This document shows positions 1-8,773 of a stretch of 64,000 bases of DNA, in pieces (the stretch's first letter is position 1; the number at the start of each line of letters is the position of its first letter). Under the pieces are notes generated by a model. That model did not search any database, had not been told where the DNA came from, and saw only the letters and a program-made list of their open reading frames with translations. The position numbers and the translations under genes were made by a program. Source of the stretch: Bacillus marinisedimentorum (GTDB taxonomy: Bacteria; Bacillota; Bacilli; Bacillales; Bacillaceae_O); NCBI RefSeq assembly GCF_001644195.2, contig NZ_LWBL02000029.1:1-64000 (forward strand). Direction: 5' to 3'.

Positions 1-9
1 GGGCTCGCA

Positions 10-54
10 GCTGGACATTGATCTTGCTTAAACACTTATACTGTCTTACCAATT
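10..54 (+). repeat. Right-end fragment of dispersed intergenic element
   Basis: This stretch matches the right end of the composite element at 12147-12394: both carry AGCTGGACATTGATC followed by a similar AT-rich stretch and an A-run. It runs directly into the terminator at 54-85. The rest of this copy presumably lies before the window. Confidence 0.75.
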
Positions 55-85
55 AAAAAAGGCATCCGCCAGTTCGGCGGATGCC
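54..85 (-). terminator. Rho-independent terminator of the TRAP permease gene
   Basis: A 10-bp stem GGCATCCGCC/GGCGGATGCC (61-70 with 76-85) is followed on the minus strand by a run of six T residues. It lies 8 bp past the TRAP permease stop codon. Confidence 0.9.
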
Positions 86-92
86 AGGTAAA

Positions 93-2069
93 TCACATTT
101 GCGGGGTTGGGGTTTTCCTATGATCCTTTTTGTTTAAAATAGACTGCAAAATATACATGGCTGCCAAAACGGCCAGGCCGACAAGCGAAATTAAAAGGTT
201 AGGATAAATCAAAAGAATCCCGGCCGAAAATAGAACTATCCGTTCAATAAAGTTGGAATGTCTGACAAAGAACCCGATCATTGCCGAACTTATCCCTGCC
301 ATGCCGAGAAGTGCTGTCACAACAGCCGGCAGGACACTCACGAAAGTAGCGCCCTCCTGCAAAAGCAGCTCCGGCTGCATCACGAATATATACGGAATGA
401 TGAAAGCGGCTATTGCCAGTTTAAACGCCGTTATACCGGATTTCATCGGATTCGCGCCGGCGATTCCCGCACCTGCATAAGCTGCCAGCGAAACAGGAGG
501 TGTAATGTCGGCAACAATTCCGAAATAGAAGACGAACATGTGGACAGCTATGACCGGAATTTCAGGGAATGCATTCAAAATAGCCGGTGCAGCCATGGAC
601 GCTGTCACAACATAGTTTGCAGTTGTCGGCAATCCCATTCCGAGCAAAATGCTGGCCAGCATCGTGAAAAACAGGATCAGGAAAAAATTCCCTGATGCGA
701 GCTCAATAATGCCTCCGGCAATCTTGCCGCCAAGCCCTGTCAACACGACAATACCTACGACAATGCCTGCTGTCGCACACGCCGATATGACAGGCAGGGC
801 TGTTCGTGCACCCTGTTCAAGAGCATCAAGCATCTCACGGAGAGACATACGTGTCGCTTTACGGAAAAGGCTGACGGCAAAAGCAATTCCGATTCCCCAC
901 AATGCTGCATAGGTCGGTGTCCGGCCGGAAAGCAGCATCCATACGATTGTCACTAGGGGCAGAAGCAGGTCCATCTTCTTCAGCAAGTTGGTCCCTTTCG
1001 GCAAATCCTCTTTCGAAACTCCGAGAATGCCTTGTTTCTTTGCCTCAAAATGAGTCCCCATAAACACACCTGAAAAGTAAAGAACCGCAGGGATGATGGC
1101 GATGATGATAATTTCACTGTACGGCACACCCGTATATTCAGCCATGATAAAGGCTGCAGCACCCATAATAGGGGGCATGATTTGACCGCCTGTTGAGGCG
1201 GAAGCTTCTGTTGCTGCTGCAAATTCCGGACGGAAACCTGCCCGTTTCATCATCGGGATGGTAAAGGAGCCGGAGCCGACCGTATTGGCAACCGAGCTTC
1301 CTGTCACCATCCCCTGCAGTCCGCTGGCAGCAACTGCCGCTTTGGCTGTACCGCCTGTAAACCGGCCAGTCAGGGCGAAAGCGAGGTCATTGAAAAACTT
1401 CCCGATGTCCGTCTTGACGAGCATCACGCCAAAAAACAGGAACAGGTAAATGTACTGCGAAGATATTTGAATCGGTATTCCGAAAATGGCATTCGATTTA
1501 AAAAACATTTCTGTACTCAATCGTTTCCAATCAAACCCGGCATGGCCAAACATTGGGATTCCGGTTCCCCACAGCCCATATGCGAGAGCCGCAACCGCAA
1601 TGATGACGATCGGGACGCCTACCGCTCTCCTTGTTCCTTCGAGAAGCAATACAATGCCGATTGTCGCCACGGCAATATCAAACGGACTATATCCGAATAT
1701 GATGGCACCATTGATCAGCCGTTCGTAGTTAAACACGATGTAATAATTCGTGAACAGGGCCAGCAAGGCTAAAATCACGTCATACCAGGCGACTCCACTT
1801 TTGCTGGTCCAGTGCTTCCTGGCAGGATAGAGAATAAAGATAAGGGCAAGCCCAGTACCAAGGTGGATCGGTCCTTGTATAAGGGAGGGATAAACCCCTT
1901 TATAGGCTGTAAACAAATGAAATATTGTTAAAGCGGCGCCAATGATGGTGACCACCCAAGCCCACTTTCCGATATCGATTCGGAAGGCATGTTCCCGGTC
2001 ATATTTTGCAAGTATTTCTTCACTTTGTATGTCTTTATCTTCATTTTGTGTTTTATATTCTTTTTTCAT
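93..2069 (-). CDS. TRAP transporter fused permease (DctQM type, TAXI system)
   Basis: Predicted membrane permease with the small (DctQ) and large (DctM) subunits fused, as is usual for TAXI-type TRAP transporters that import small organic acids using an ion gradient. About 658 residues with many hydrophobic segments. The N-terminal four-helix part spans roughly residues 35-170 and the DctM core follows, with Gly/Ser-rich loops such as GLQGMVTGSSVANTVGSG and GMGLPTTANYV. The first possible ATG (2084) has no good ribosome site; the ATG at 2069 is preceded by GGTGA, so I prefer it. The matching binding protein lies just upstream on the same strand. The substrate cannot be read from sequence. Confidence 0.92.
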   Translation of the reverse strand: MKKEYKTQNEDKDIQSEEILAKYDREHAFRIDIGKWAWVVTIIGAALTIFHLFTAYKGVYPSLIQGPIHLGTGLALIFILYPARKHWTSKSGVAWYDVILALLALFTNYYIVFNYERLINGAIIFGYSPFDIAVATIGIVLLLEGTRRAVGVPIVIIAVAALAYGLWGTGIPMFGHAGFDWKRLSTEMFFKSNAIFGIPIQISSQYIYLFLFFGVMLVKTDIGKFFNDLAFALTGRFTGGTAKAAVAASGLQGMVTGSSVANTVGSGSFTIPMMKRAGFRPEFAAATEASASTGGQIMPPIMGAAAFIMAEYTGVPYSEIIIIAIIPAVLYFSGVFMGTHFEAKKQGILGVSKEDLPKGTNLLKKMDLLLPLVTIVWMLLSGRTPTYAALWGIGIAFAVSLFRKATRMSLREMLDALEQGARTALPVISACATAGIVVGIVVLTGLGGKIAGGIIELASGNFFLILFFTMLASILLGMGLPTTANYVVTASMAAPAILNAFPEIPVIAVHMFVFYFGIVADITPPVSLAAYAGAGIAGANPMKSGITAFKLAIAAFIIPYIFVMQPELLLQEGATFVSVLPAVVTALLGMAGISSAMIGFFVRHSNFIERIVLFSAGILLIYPNLLISLVGLAVLAAMYILQSILNKKDHRKTPTPQM

Positions 2070-2252
2070 CTCTTCACCATCCAATCTGATGTTGATTCCC
2101 GCGAAAAGGGAGGAATGTATCGGTTTCGTTACAGTAGATCCTGTATTTCGCGGAACCCGAAATTTTGCCGGCGGAGAAATTACATTGCGGCGTCATGCGG
2201 AATATTAATAATAGTGGTTTTTAATGGTGCCCGGCGTGCCTCAGAAATATTC

Positions 2253-2291
2253 GGCAAAACGACCGGACAGATAATGTCCGGCCGTTTTGCC
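2253..2291 (-). terminator. Intra-operon hairpin between TAXI binding protein and permease
   Basis: GGCAAAACG pairs with CGTTTTGCC (2253-2261/2283-2291), enclosing a second stem CCGGAC/GTCCGG. The minus-strand exit has only a short T-stretch, so it may be a leaky terminator or an mRNA-stabilising stem. Either would favour high expression of the binding protein over the permease. Confidence 0.7.
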
Positions 2292-2313
2292 TTATAGTGC
2301 AAGCTGCGGCCTG

Positions 2314-3327
2314 TTAGTCAAGCAGGCCGATTTCTTTATAATATTTTTCCGCACCCGGGTGCATTGGAAGGCCTTCAGAGCCTTTGAGAGCATTTTCTTC
2401 GGTGATATGCGCGCCCTGTTCATGGGAAATGTCACCGGAGTTTTCGATCATGGCTTTCGTGATTTGGTAGCCAAGCTCTTCACTGATCTGATTGGTGGAG
2501 CCGACCAGGATCGCGTATGCTGTCACGGTTGCCACGGGCTCTTCCAGCCATTCAAACGTATCAGCTTCAATGGTGAATTCCTGGTAGTCCGTGTTTTCTA
2601 GCAGCGAATTAAGTGCGTCCCCTTCAATTTCAAGGTATTTGACATCTTTTGTTGCCGCATACAGTTCATCGACACTGGCAGCCGGAAGTCCAAGGAAACC
2701 GAACGTGGCATCAAGCTGGCCATCCTGGAGTTTCTTCTTGGCATCGCCAAAACCTTCTTCAAACGCTTCGTAGTCTCCATCACTCAAACCGTAAGCTTCC
2801 AGGATTTGCTTGGCCGCAGCCTGTGTTCCGCTTCCCGGAGGACCGATGGCGACTTTCTTTCCTTTCAAGTCAGCGATTGTTCCAACGCCAGTTGAATTAA
2901 GGGTGACAACTTGCATGACTTCAGGGTAGATATGCCCCATAAAGCCGAAGTTTTCAATTTTTGAGCCTTCAAACTCCCCTTCACCGTTGGCAGCGTTCAA
3001 TGCAGGAATATGGACAGTCATACCAAGCTGGAGTTCGCCTCGTCCAATTTTTGCAAGGTTTTCCACAGAAGCACCGGTTGATACAGCACTTACATTGAAG
3101 CCTTCAACATCTACATTTTTCTTCATCACTGTCGCCATTTCCTGTCCTAGCGGGAAATAAGTTCCGCCTGTACTGCCTGTACCAAGCTGGATATCCGTTT
3201 TAAAGTCTTCTTCGGACCCTCCTTCTCCGCCTTCACCTGCATTGCCTCCATTGCCGGAATCACCGCAGGCAGCCAGAAACATGGACATTGTGAGGACAGT
3301 CACAAGCATAATTAGCCATTTCTTCAA
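2314..3327 (-). CDS. TAXI family TRAP transporter solute-binding lipoprotein
   Basis: Extracytoplasmic substrate-capture component of the TRAP system encoded downstream. The N-terminus is a lipoprotein signal (hydrophobic stretch ending LAAC at about residue 21), followed by an acidic Gly-rich linker and a periplasmic-binding-like fold. The early GTGSTGGTYFPLG motif and later GPPGSGTQAAAKQIL are typical of the TAXI (TRAP-associated extracytoplasmic immunogenic) family. At 337 residues it is normal length. The start is a TTG placed 5-6 nt after AAGGGGGAG. Ligand unknown; characterised TAXI systems take dicarboxylates or amino acids such as glutamate. Confidence 0.93.
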   Translation of the reverse strand: MKKWLIMLVTVLTMSMFLAACGDSGNGGNAGEGGEGGSEEDFKTDIQLGTGSTGGTYFPLGQEMATVMKKNVDVEGFNVSAVSTGASVENLAKIGRGELQLGMTVHIPALNAANGEGEFEGSKIENFGFMGHIYPEVMQVVTLNSTGVGTIADLKGKKVAIGPPGSGTQAAAKQILEAYGLSDGDYEAFEEGFGDAKKKLQDGQLDATFGFLGLPAASVDELYAATKDVKYLEIEGDALNSLLENTDYQEFTIEADTFEWLEEPVATVTAYAILVGSTNQISEELGYQITKAMIENSGDISHEQGAHITEENALKGSEGLPMHPGAEKYYKEIGLLD

Positions 3328-3608
3328 AAAAACTCCCCCTTCTAATTTTTTTATAAAACCATCAGAATATTCTGACGGAATGTCCCATAGTTAAGTATTG
3401 AAATATCAATCATTATGTCAAAAGTTAAAATTCTACTATATCAAGGAAAGATATACAACACCTGTTATATAAAATATATATTTATATTAAAACAAAAATG
3501 TATCAAACCGTCAACAATCTGTAACAGACATGAAACCGGTCAAAAATATTGCTGACGGCTTTATCCGGCTGTTATCCGGCTTTTTTAACGTTGTTGTGCG
3601 CATGAACA

Positions 3609-3714
3609 AATGCTCCAGGCGCCCGCTTATGACGATAGCCGCTGGCGCCTGGAGCTGGACGATTCCCTTCTGGCTTTTTATTCACAACGCTTACATTTTA
3701 TAATTTCCTTAACA
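3609..3714 (+). repeat. Dispersed element, short form
   Basis: Short variant of the element at 17812-18117. The outer arms CCAGGCGCC/GGCGCCTGG form a perfect 9-bp inverted repeat, but the central arm present in the long copies is missing. The right end shares TCCCTTCT and TATAATTTCCTTA with the 17.9-kb copy and runs straight into the sftA terminator. The remainder of this gene-free stretch (3328-3608) is AT-rich; I see nothing else in it beyond the probable promoter region of the TRAP operon. Confidence 0.8.
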
Positions 3715-3741
3715 AAGAAAAAACCCGCTTATGATAGCGGG
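3715..3741 (-). terminator. Terminator overlapping the sftA stop codon
   Basis: CCCGCT/AGCGGG (3724-3729/3736-3741) followed on the minus strand by a T-run. The sftA TAA (3729-3731) sits inside the hairpin, so translation ends within the terminator. Confidence 0.75.
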
Positions 3742-6569
3742 CTTTCTGCTGTGAATATTTCTTCGATTTTCTCTTTGGATACGAGGATATCACGCGGCTT
3801 GCTGCCTTTTTGTTCTGAAACAATACCTTGTGCCTCCATTAGATCAATCAGGCGTGCAGCCCGGTTGAAACCAATTCGGAATCTCCGCTGCAGGGCAGAC
3901 GATGAAGCACCGCCCTGTTGTGCAGCAAACAGGCATGCTTCTTCAAAAAGTTCATCTTCTAACTGATCGGGTTGGGACCGCTGGACAAGATCCTCCGGTT
4001 CAAACATATAAGAGGGCTTCTGCTGCGCCCTGACAAAATCTGCAACTCTGTCAATTTCATCATCTGAAACAAAATTACCCTGTATGCGTACAGGCTTGGA
4101 TGATCCATTTTCCAGGAAGAGCATATCACCTTTTCCAAGAAGCTTCTCTGCTCCTCCGCCGTCGATGATCGTCCTGGAATCAACCTGTGAGGAAACGGCG
4201 AATGCAGCCCTTGTCGGAATGTTGGCTTTAATCAAGCCGGTAATGACATCGACAGACGGCCGCTGGGTCGCAAGGACAAGATGAATCCCGCACGCTCGCG
4301 CCTTCTGGGCAATTCGGCAAACAGCATCCTCGACATCCTGAGGTGAAACCATCATTAAGTCTGCAAGTTCATCAATGACAATGACCAGATAAGGAAGGAG
4401 CTGGTCTTTTTGCCCGAATTCCCTGGCTTTATTGTTATATCTCGTAATGTCTCGGACACCTGCATGAGCAAATAACTCATATCTGCGCTCCATTTCTTCA
4501 ACCGACCATTTAAGTGCGGCGGTAGCAGCCTTCACATCAGTAATAACAGGGCTGACCAGATGCGGCAGATTATTATAAGGCGCCAGCTCAACCATTTTCG
4601 GATCAATCAACAGCAGCTTTAATTCATGAGGAGCAGCTTTATAAAGCAGGCTGACCAGCATGGAATTGATACAGACACTTTTTCCGGATCCGGTGGCGCC
4701 GGCGATCAAGCCATGCGGCATTTTATTTAAATCCGTGACAACCGGCTGTCCCGCAATGTCAAGCCCAAGCGCAACCGTCAGCGGCGAATTGCTTTGCATG
4801 AATGCGGGGCTTCTTAGTATCTCACGAAGGAAAACAGGAGCACTCTTCAAGTTCGGCACCTCGATGCCAATCGTGTTTTTACCGGGAATGGGTGCTTCTA
4901 TGCGGATATCTGCAGCTGCAAGGCTGAGTTTTATATCGTCAGTCAGATTGGTGACTTTATTCACCTTCACACCGGGCTCCGGCTGGACTTCAAACCTTGT
5001 GACTGCAGGCCCTTTCGTCACTCCCACCACATGAGCGCGGACATTGAAGTTTGCCAGGGTGGCATCAAGAAGTTCACGCTGTTCTTTCAGCCAGTCTTCA
5101 TCATCGCCTGGTGACTTGGGAGGCACATCGAGAAGCTGCAAGGACGGGTACTGATAAGATCCTTTCCCGGGCATCTTTCTTGCAGCCTTGTCTTTGTCAC
5201 GCTTCAACATGACAACATTGTACGGCACGTTAGCCGTTTCATTTTCACGGGTTCCTTGCGGACGGTTCAGCTTCTCATCCACTCGTTCCCGATGCTGTTT
5301 CGGCACAGGTTTATCATCGCGTGTGTTTTGCTGCCGCCCAGCAAACTCCTCTTGCATGTTCACCGCATCCGGAGTGGTTTTATCCGTTGATGCCCTGTCA
5401 CTTTCAGTTATTTCCGGCGTTTCTTGAAAATCGGCATTCTCCGCTTCATTGAATCCGTCCGTTTGTTCCTGCTTCAAGCTGTCATTTCTCCCGTCAGGAA
5501 TTGATTCTGCTTCATTATCCATGTGAATCATCGTCTTTTCCGGGGAAGGCTTTTCAGGGGAATCCACAGGTGCAGCCTCCATAAAGGATTCATTATATCC
5601 TGGACCGGTCCCCTGTTCCGCTGCATGGTCGTCCATTCCAGAAACGGCCTCTTCCCTGTACACTTCATGACCGGCTCCAACGGCAGGCTCATGATGCTCC
5701 AGGACCGTTTCCTGTGCTTCACCATAACTTTCATACACTATCTCTTCGCTGTGCACATCGTGTTCAGACCTGGTTTGTGACTGGTCACTTTCCAGCATGA
5801 TCTCCCGGCCAGTGTTACGTTCATGATTTTCATTGACGGACTCCTCATCTGCCTCTGGTTCCATAACAGGCCAATTATTCTCCATTTCAGCTTCATAATC
5901 ATCATTTCGATATCCTGTTTCCTCTTCCCTTTCAGCGTCTTGCTCAATTGGGGAGAGGGCGTTCAAAAATGAAGAAATGGAAGGCGGCCGGGCCATATCG
6001 CCATACCCGTCAGACATCATCGTTTCCCGGGCCATTTCTTTCAATTTTTTGACATCATCCAGCGGTGAAATATAAGGCTTGTTAATGTCGATGAAATGGG
6101 ATCGGTACATGCCGTCAGGAGCTTTGCCGAATCCATAAATGGGTGACGGGACTTCAGTCCGTTGAAAGGGCCGCTTACTTTCAGAAGGCCGATCAGCTCG
6201 TTCAGCGGATTGACCAGCCTGTTTGTTGACAGGTTTCGATCTGCGGATATCCCGGTAAGTTCCTGGTTGCTCCTGATAGACGGCTGGATTATCTTGCTGC
6301 TCTTGTTTTTGCCGGATCCGCCTATTTTTCACCGGTTTTTCTTGTTCACGCCGGTCCCTTTTTCGGCCACTTTCATTTTCTTGCCGCCCATCTTCATCAG
6401 GGATGAGCGGAAAACGAAAATTCCCCTGCGGATACTGGTAGGAAACACGCGCTTCCACCTCTCTATGTATTCGGGTTTGCTGAGGCGGCATTTCTTTTTT
6501 GCTGTCCGTCGGGGGAACACTGCCGTCTTCTTCAGTAAACTGTCTGATCAATCGTTTAATCCAATCCAA
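3729..6569 (-). CDS. sftA: DNA translocase SftA (FtsK/SpoIIIE family)
   Basis: Soluble septum-associated DNA pump that clears chromosome arms from the closing division septum before SpoIIIE acts. At 946 residues it is close to B. subtilis SftA (YtpS). There is no N-terminal transmembrane block, which separates it from SpoIIIE. A short conserved N-terminus is followed by a long acidic Glu/Asp-rich linker (about residues 70-440), the translocation motor with Walker A GATGSGKSVC near residue 623 and a Walker B-like LVIVIDELADL, and a C-terminal winged-helix gamma domain (about 880-935). The start is TTG, preceded by AAAGAGTGA. It follows ytpR, ytpQ and ytpP as in B. subtilis, but a terminator separates it from ytpR. 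Confidence 0.95.
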   Translation of the reverse strand: MDWIKRLIRQFTEEDGSVPPTDSKKEMPPQQTRIHREVEARVSYQYPQGNFRFPLIPDEDGRQENESGRKRDRREQEKPVKNRRIRQKQEQQDNPAVYQEQPGTYRDIRRSKPVNKQAGQSAERADRPSESKRPFQRTEVPSPIYGFGKAPDGMYRSHFIDINKPYISPLDDVKKLKEMARETMMSDGYGDMARPPSISSFLNALSPIEQDAEREEETGYRNDDYEAEMENNWPVMEPEADEESVNENHERNTGREIMLESDQSQTRSEHDVHSEEIVYESYGEAQETVLEHHEPAVGAGHEVYREEAVSGMDDHAAEQGTGPGYNESFMEAAPVDSPEKPSPEKTMIHMDNEAESIPDGRNDSLKQEQTDGFNEAENADFQETPEITESDRASTDKTTPDAVNMQEEFAGRQQNTRDDKPVPKQHRERVDEKLNRPQGTRENETANVPYNVVMLKRDKDKAARKMPGKGSYQYPSLQLLDVPPKSPGDDEDWLKEQRELLDATLANFNVRAHVVGVTKGPAVTRFEVQPEPGVKVNKVTNLTDDIKLSLAAADIRIEAPIPGKNTIGIEVPNLKSAPVFLREILRSPAFMQSNSPLTVALGLDIAGQPVVTDLNKMPHGLIAGATGSGKSVCINSMLVSLLYKAAPHELKLLLIDPKMVELAPYNNLPHLVSPVITDVKAATAALKWSVEEMERRYELFAHAGVRDITRYNNKAREFGQKDQLLPYLVIVIDELADLMMVSPQDVEDAVCRIAQKARACGIHLVLATQRPSVDVITGLIKANIPTRAAFAVSSQVDSRTIIDGGGAEKLLGKGDMLFLENGSSKPVRIQGNFVSDDEIDRVADFVRAQQKPSYMFEPEDLVQRSQPDQLEDELFEEACLFAAQQGGASSSALQRRFRIGFNRAARLIDLMEAQGIVSEQKGSKPRDILVSKEKIEEIFTAESPLS

Positions 6570-6701
6570 TCGTTATCACTCTTTCTTGTCGAATGAGAAT
6601 TTTTACTAATTGTCAAGATGACTTTATTGTACCAAGATTTTGTCGTGATTTGTCTAGTAAATCTCTATTATTTCCAGCAATATAATTGTAAAGAAAAAGG
6701 A

Positions 6702-6727
6702 AAACGCAGGAATAATATCCTGCGTTT
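6702..6727. terminator. Bidirectional terminator downstream of ytpR
   Basis: AAACGCAGGA/TCCTGCGTTT is a perfect 10-bp stem with A/T-rich runs on both sides. On the minus strand it follows ytpR and precedes sftA, so sftA probably has its own promoter between 6570 and 6700. Confidence 0.85.
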
Positions 6728-6851
6728 CATTTTTCGCTCCAAGGCTGATGTTCATTTTATTTATTAGCTCTGTCAACCGCTGCTGTTAAATTCCACTGCA
6801 GATACTCGTTTCCGAAACATCGACAATATCCTTAAAAACAAGGCCGATTTA

Positions 6852-7463
6852 TCAAGACTGAAAAAACGGTTCGCCAGGCTTGCGGCTTTCCTCAAGGATG
6901 AGGATCCCCTTTTCAGCCGGTGCATCCGGAAGGTCCAGTTCTTTCGCGGAACAAATCATGCCTGAAGAAGCAATGCCCCTCAGGTCTGCATCTTTGATGA
7001 TCATACCGCTTGGCATAACCGCCCCCGGTTTTGCAACTACGACCTTTTGGCCATCATCGACATTCGGAGCACCGCATACGATTTGAAGGACGTCTTCTCC
7101 TACATCGACTTTACAAATGCTCAGTTTGTCGGCATTCGGATGCTTTGCTTTTTCAATGACATGCCCGACTACGAACTTGGGGGACAGGTCAATATCGAGC
7201 GTCTCTGCAAATCCATTCTTTTTAATCATTTCATTGATTTTTTCAGCAAGATCTTGATTCAATTCCACCATCCCGTCTCCTTCGAGAGACAAAAAGGCGG
7301 ATGCGTTAAATAGATTATACCCGGTTGTTTCACCTGATGTTTTGTCAAAAATACGGACTGCATCGCCCTTCTTTTCATAATCGAGGGTAGTGCGGTCACC
7401 GTCTTTCACTGTGACAAGCAGGACATCACCAATGCCTTTTGTATTGTAAAACACATTCATCAC
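6852..7463 (-). CDS. ytpR: YtpR family tRNA-binding (EMAP/OB-fold) protein
   Basis: 203-residue cytosolic protein. The C-terminal half is a tRNA-binding OB-fold like that in phenylalanyl-tRNA synthetase beta N-terminus, with segments [21 protein letters not shown] and VCGAPNV. The N-terminal 90 residues are the DUF4479 region that typifies YtpR. It begins 3 bp after ytpQ ends, so the two are probably cotranscribed. The exact role is unknown; the family is presumed to bind tRNA or a nucleic acid. Confidence 0.93.
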   Translation of the reverse strand: MMNVFYNTKGIGDVLLVTVKDGDRTTLDYEKKGDAVRIFDKTSGETTGYNLFNASAFLSLEGDGMVELNQDLAEKINEMIKKNGFAETLDIDLSPKFVVGHVIEKAKHPNADKLSICKVDVGEDVLQIVCGAPNVDDGQKVVVAKPGAVMPSGMIIKDADLRGIASSGMICSAKELDLPDAPAEKGILILEESRKPGEPFFQS

Positions 7464-7466
7464 TGA

Positions 7467-8285
7467 TTACTCCTTTTCTGTACTTTCCTTTTTTTTATTC
7501 TGGGCCAATATGAAAATAGGCTCTAGTTCCTTATTCTCATACAGGAAAGAAAGGGCGGTGACAGGCACCCTTCCATCCGCAAAAAATTTCATTGTCATCT
7601 GCGCCAAAATATCGTAGCCGGTATCATTCTGGATATCTGAAATGATCAGCACATCCTGATGGGGAACCGAAATCGCCATCGTCCCTTTCACCGACGCAGC
7701 CATTTTTTCAAGGAGAGCTTCATTTAATATCCTGCTCGCATCATAGCCGTCGTTCGCATTCAAAAAGTAAAACGTATTGCCTGCCACCTGATCCTGTTTC
7801 ATGTCCACAGAAAGGGATCGGACATTGAAACGCGCCACTTCACGCACACGATCGGCGCTCCAGCCTTCCTTCTTTATGAAATCCATATCAAGCAGACGAT
7901 ACGATTTTCCAAGATCAAGAGCATAATAAATCCGTGTTTCCGCAGTATGGTCATCAAACAGCAGCTTTTTCCCGTCTTTCGATTCGACCGGGAACGAAGC
8001 CGAGCGGATGACAGGGAATATGTTCTGTTCCTTTCCTTCGAGATGCTGCTGTTCAGCCATCACTTTCAGCGCCTCTTCGACATGATAGACAACATCGTCA
8101 ACAGCTGCTTCTTTTCTTTCCTCATATTTCGCGACAATCCCTCCGAGTTTTAAATTAATTCCTTGATTTGTCCGTTTATGTTCAATGCGGAGTTCATCAT
8201 TGTCCCGGTTATAAGAGGTCTGCCAGTCAGGGTTCTTAAGCCTGTCTTCAAGCAGCCTTTTCATTTTGAGGCTGGTCATTTTCAC
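7467..8285 (-). CDS. ytpQ: DUF1444 family protein YtpQ
   Basis: Conserved Bacillus protein of unknown function, about 272 residues. I place the start at the GTG at 8285 (product [13 protein letters not shown]...) because GGGAGG lies 8 nt upstream. A longer reading frame continues upstream through the ytpP terminator and cannot be the true N-terminus. The segments [11 protein letters not shown] and [21 protein letters not shown] match what I recall of YtpQ. It lies between ytpP and ytpR, as in B. subtilis. Confidence 0.9.
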   Translation of the reverse strand: MKMTSLKMKRLLEDRLKNPDWQTSYNRDNDELRIEHKRTNQGINLKLGGIVAKYEERKEAAVDDVVYHVEEALKVMAEQQHLEGKEQNIFPVIRSASFPVESKDGKKLLFDDHTAETRIYYALDLGKSYRLLDMDFIKKEGWSADRVREVARFNVRSLSVDMKQDQVAGNTFYFLNANDGYDASRILNEALLEKMAASVKGTMAISVPHQDVLIISDIQNDTGYDILAQMTMKFFADGRVPVTALSFLYENKELEPIFILAQNKKKESTEKE

Positions 8286-8353
8286 TGCGATCGCCTCCCT
8301 GTTATTTCGTTGGTCGCACAATAAATTCATTTTACCATTCTTCGCTGTGAAGT

Positions 8354-8383
8354 AAAAATACCGTCTTTGAAGACGGTATTTTT
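8354..8383. terminator. Terminator between ytpP and ytpQ
   Basis: AAAAATACCGTCTT/AAGACGGTATTTTT is a near-perfect 14-bp stem with a two-base loop, U-rich on both strands. It ends the transcript containing the PTS IIC gene and ytpP. Confidence 0.88.
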
Positions 8384-8444
8384 GCCTGGTCACACAATAT
8401 CCGCGGCGTTAAAAAGGATGCATTCAATCTATCCGCCGTGTCGT

Positions 8445-8759
8445 CTATGTGAGAGATTCAATGAATTCCTGCACCTGTTCTTTTGTTTTTCTGTCTTTGT
8501 TCACGAACCGTCCGGCTTCTTCCCCGTCCCGGTATGCGACAAAACTTGGAATGCCGAAAATGCCGAGATCAGCGCACAAATCGATCATTTCATCGCGGTC
8601 AACATAGTAAAATCGGTAATCCGGGTATTCATTTTCCAATTCAGGCAAAAACGGTTCGATGAATCGGCAATCCGGGCACCAGTCTGCCGAGAACATCAAA
8701 ATCGCATCACCTGATTTTACAGCCTCTTGATATGCTTCTATCGTTTTTAGTTCTTCCAT
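8445..8759 (-). CDS. ytpP: Thioredoxin-like protein YtpP
   Basis: 104-residue thioredoxin-fold protein with the active-site segment ADWCPDCRFIEPFLPEL (CPDC redox motif near residues 28-31) and a cis-proline loop GIPSFVAY. It probably acts in cytosolic thiol-disulfide exchange. It is 14 bp downstream of the PTS IIC-like gene, suggesting cotranscription. Small thioredoxin homologues with this CPDC motif occur at this locus in B. subtilis. Confidence 0.93.
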   Translation of the reverse strand: MEELKTIEAYQEAVKSGDAILMFSADWCPDCRFIEPFLPELENEYPDYRFYYVDRDEMIDLCADLGIFGIPSFVAYRDGEEAGRFVNKDRKTKEQVQEFIESLT

Positions 8760-8773
8760 TTCATCACCTGCTT

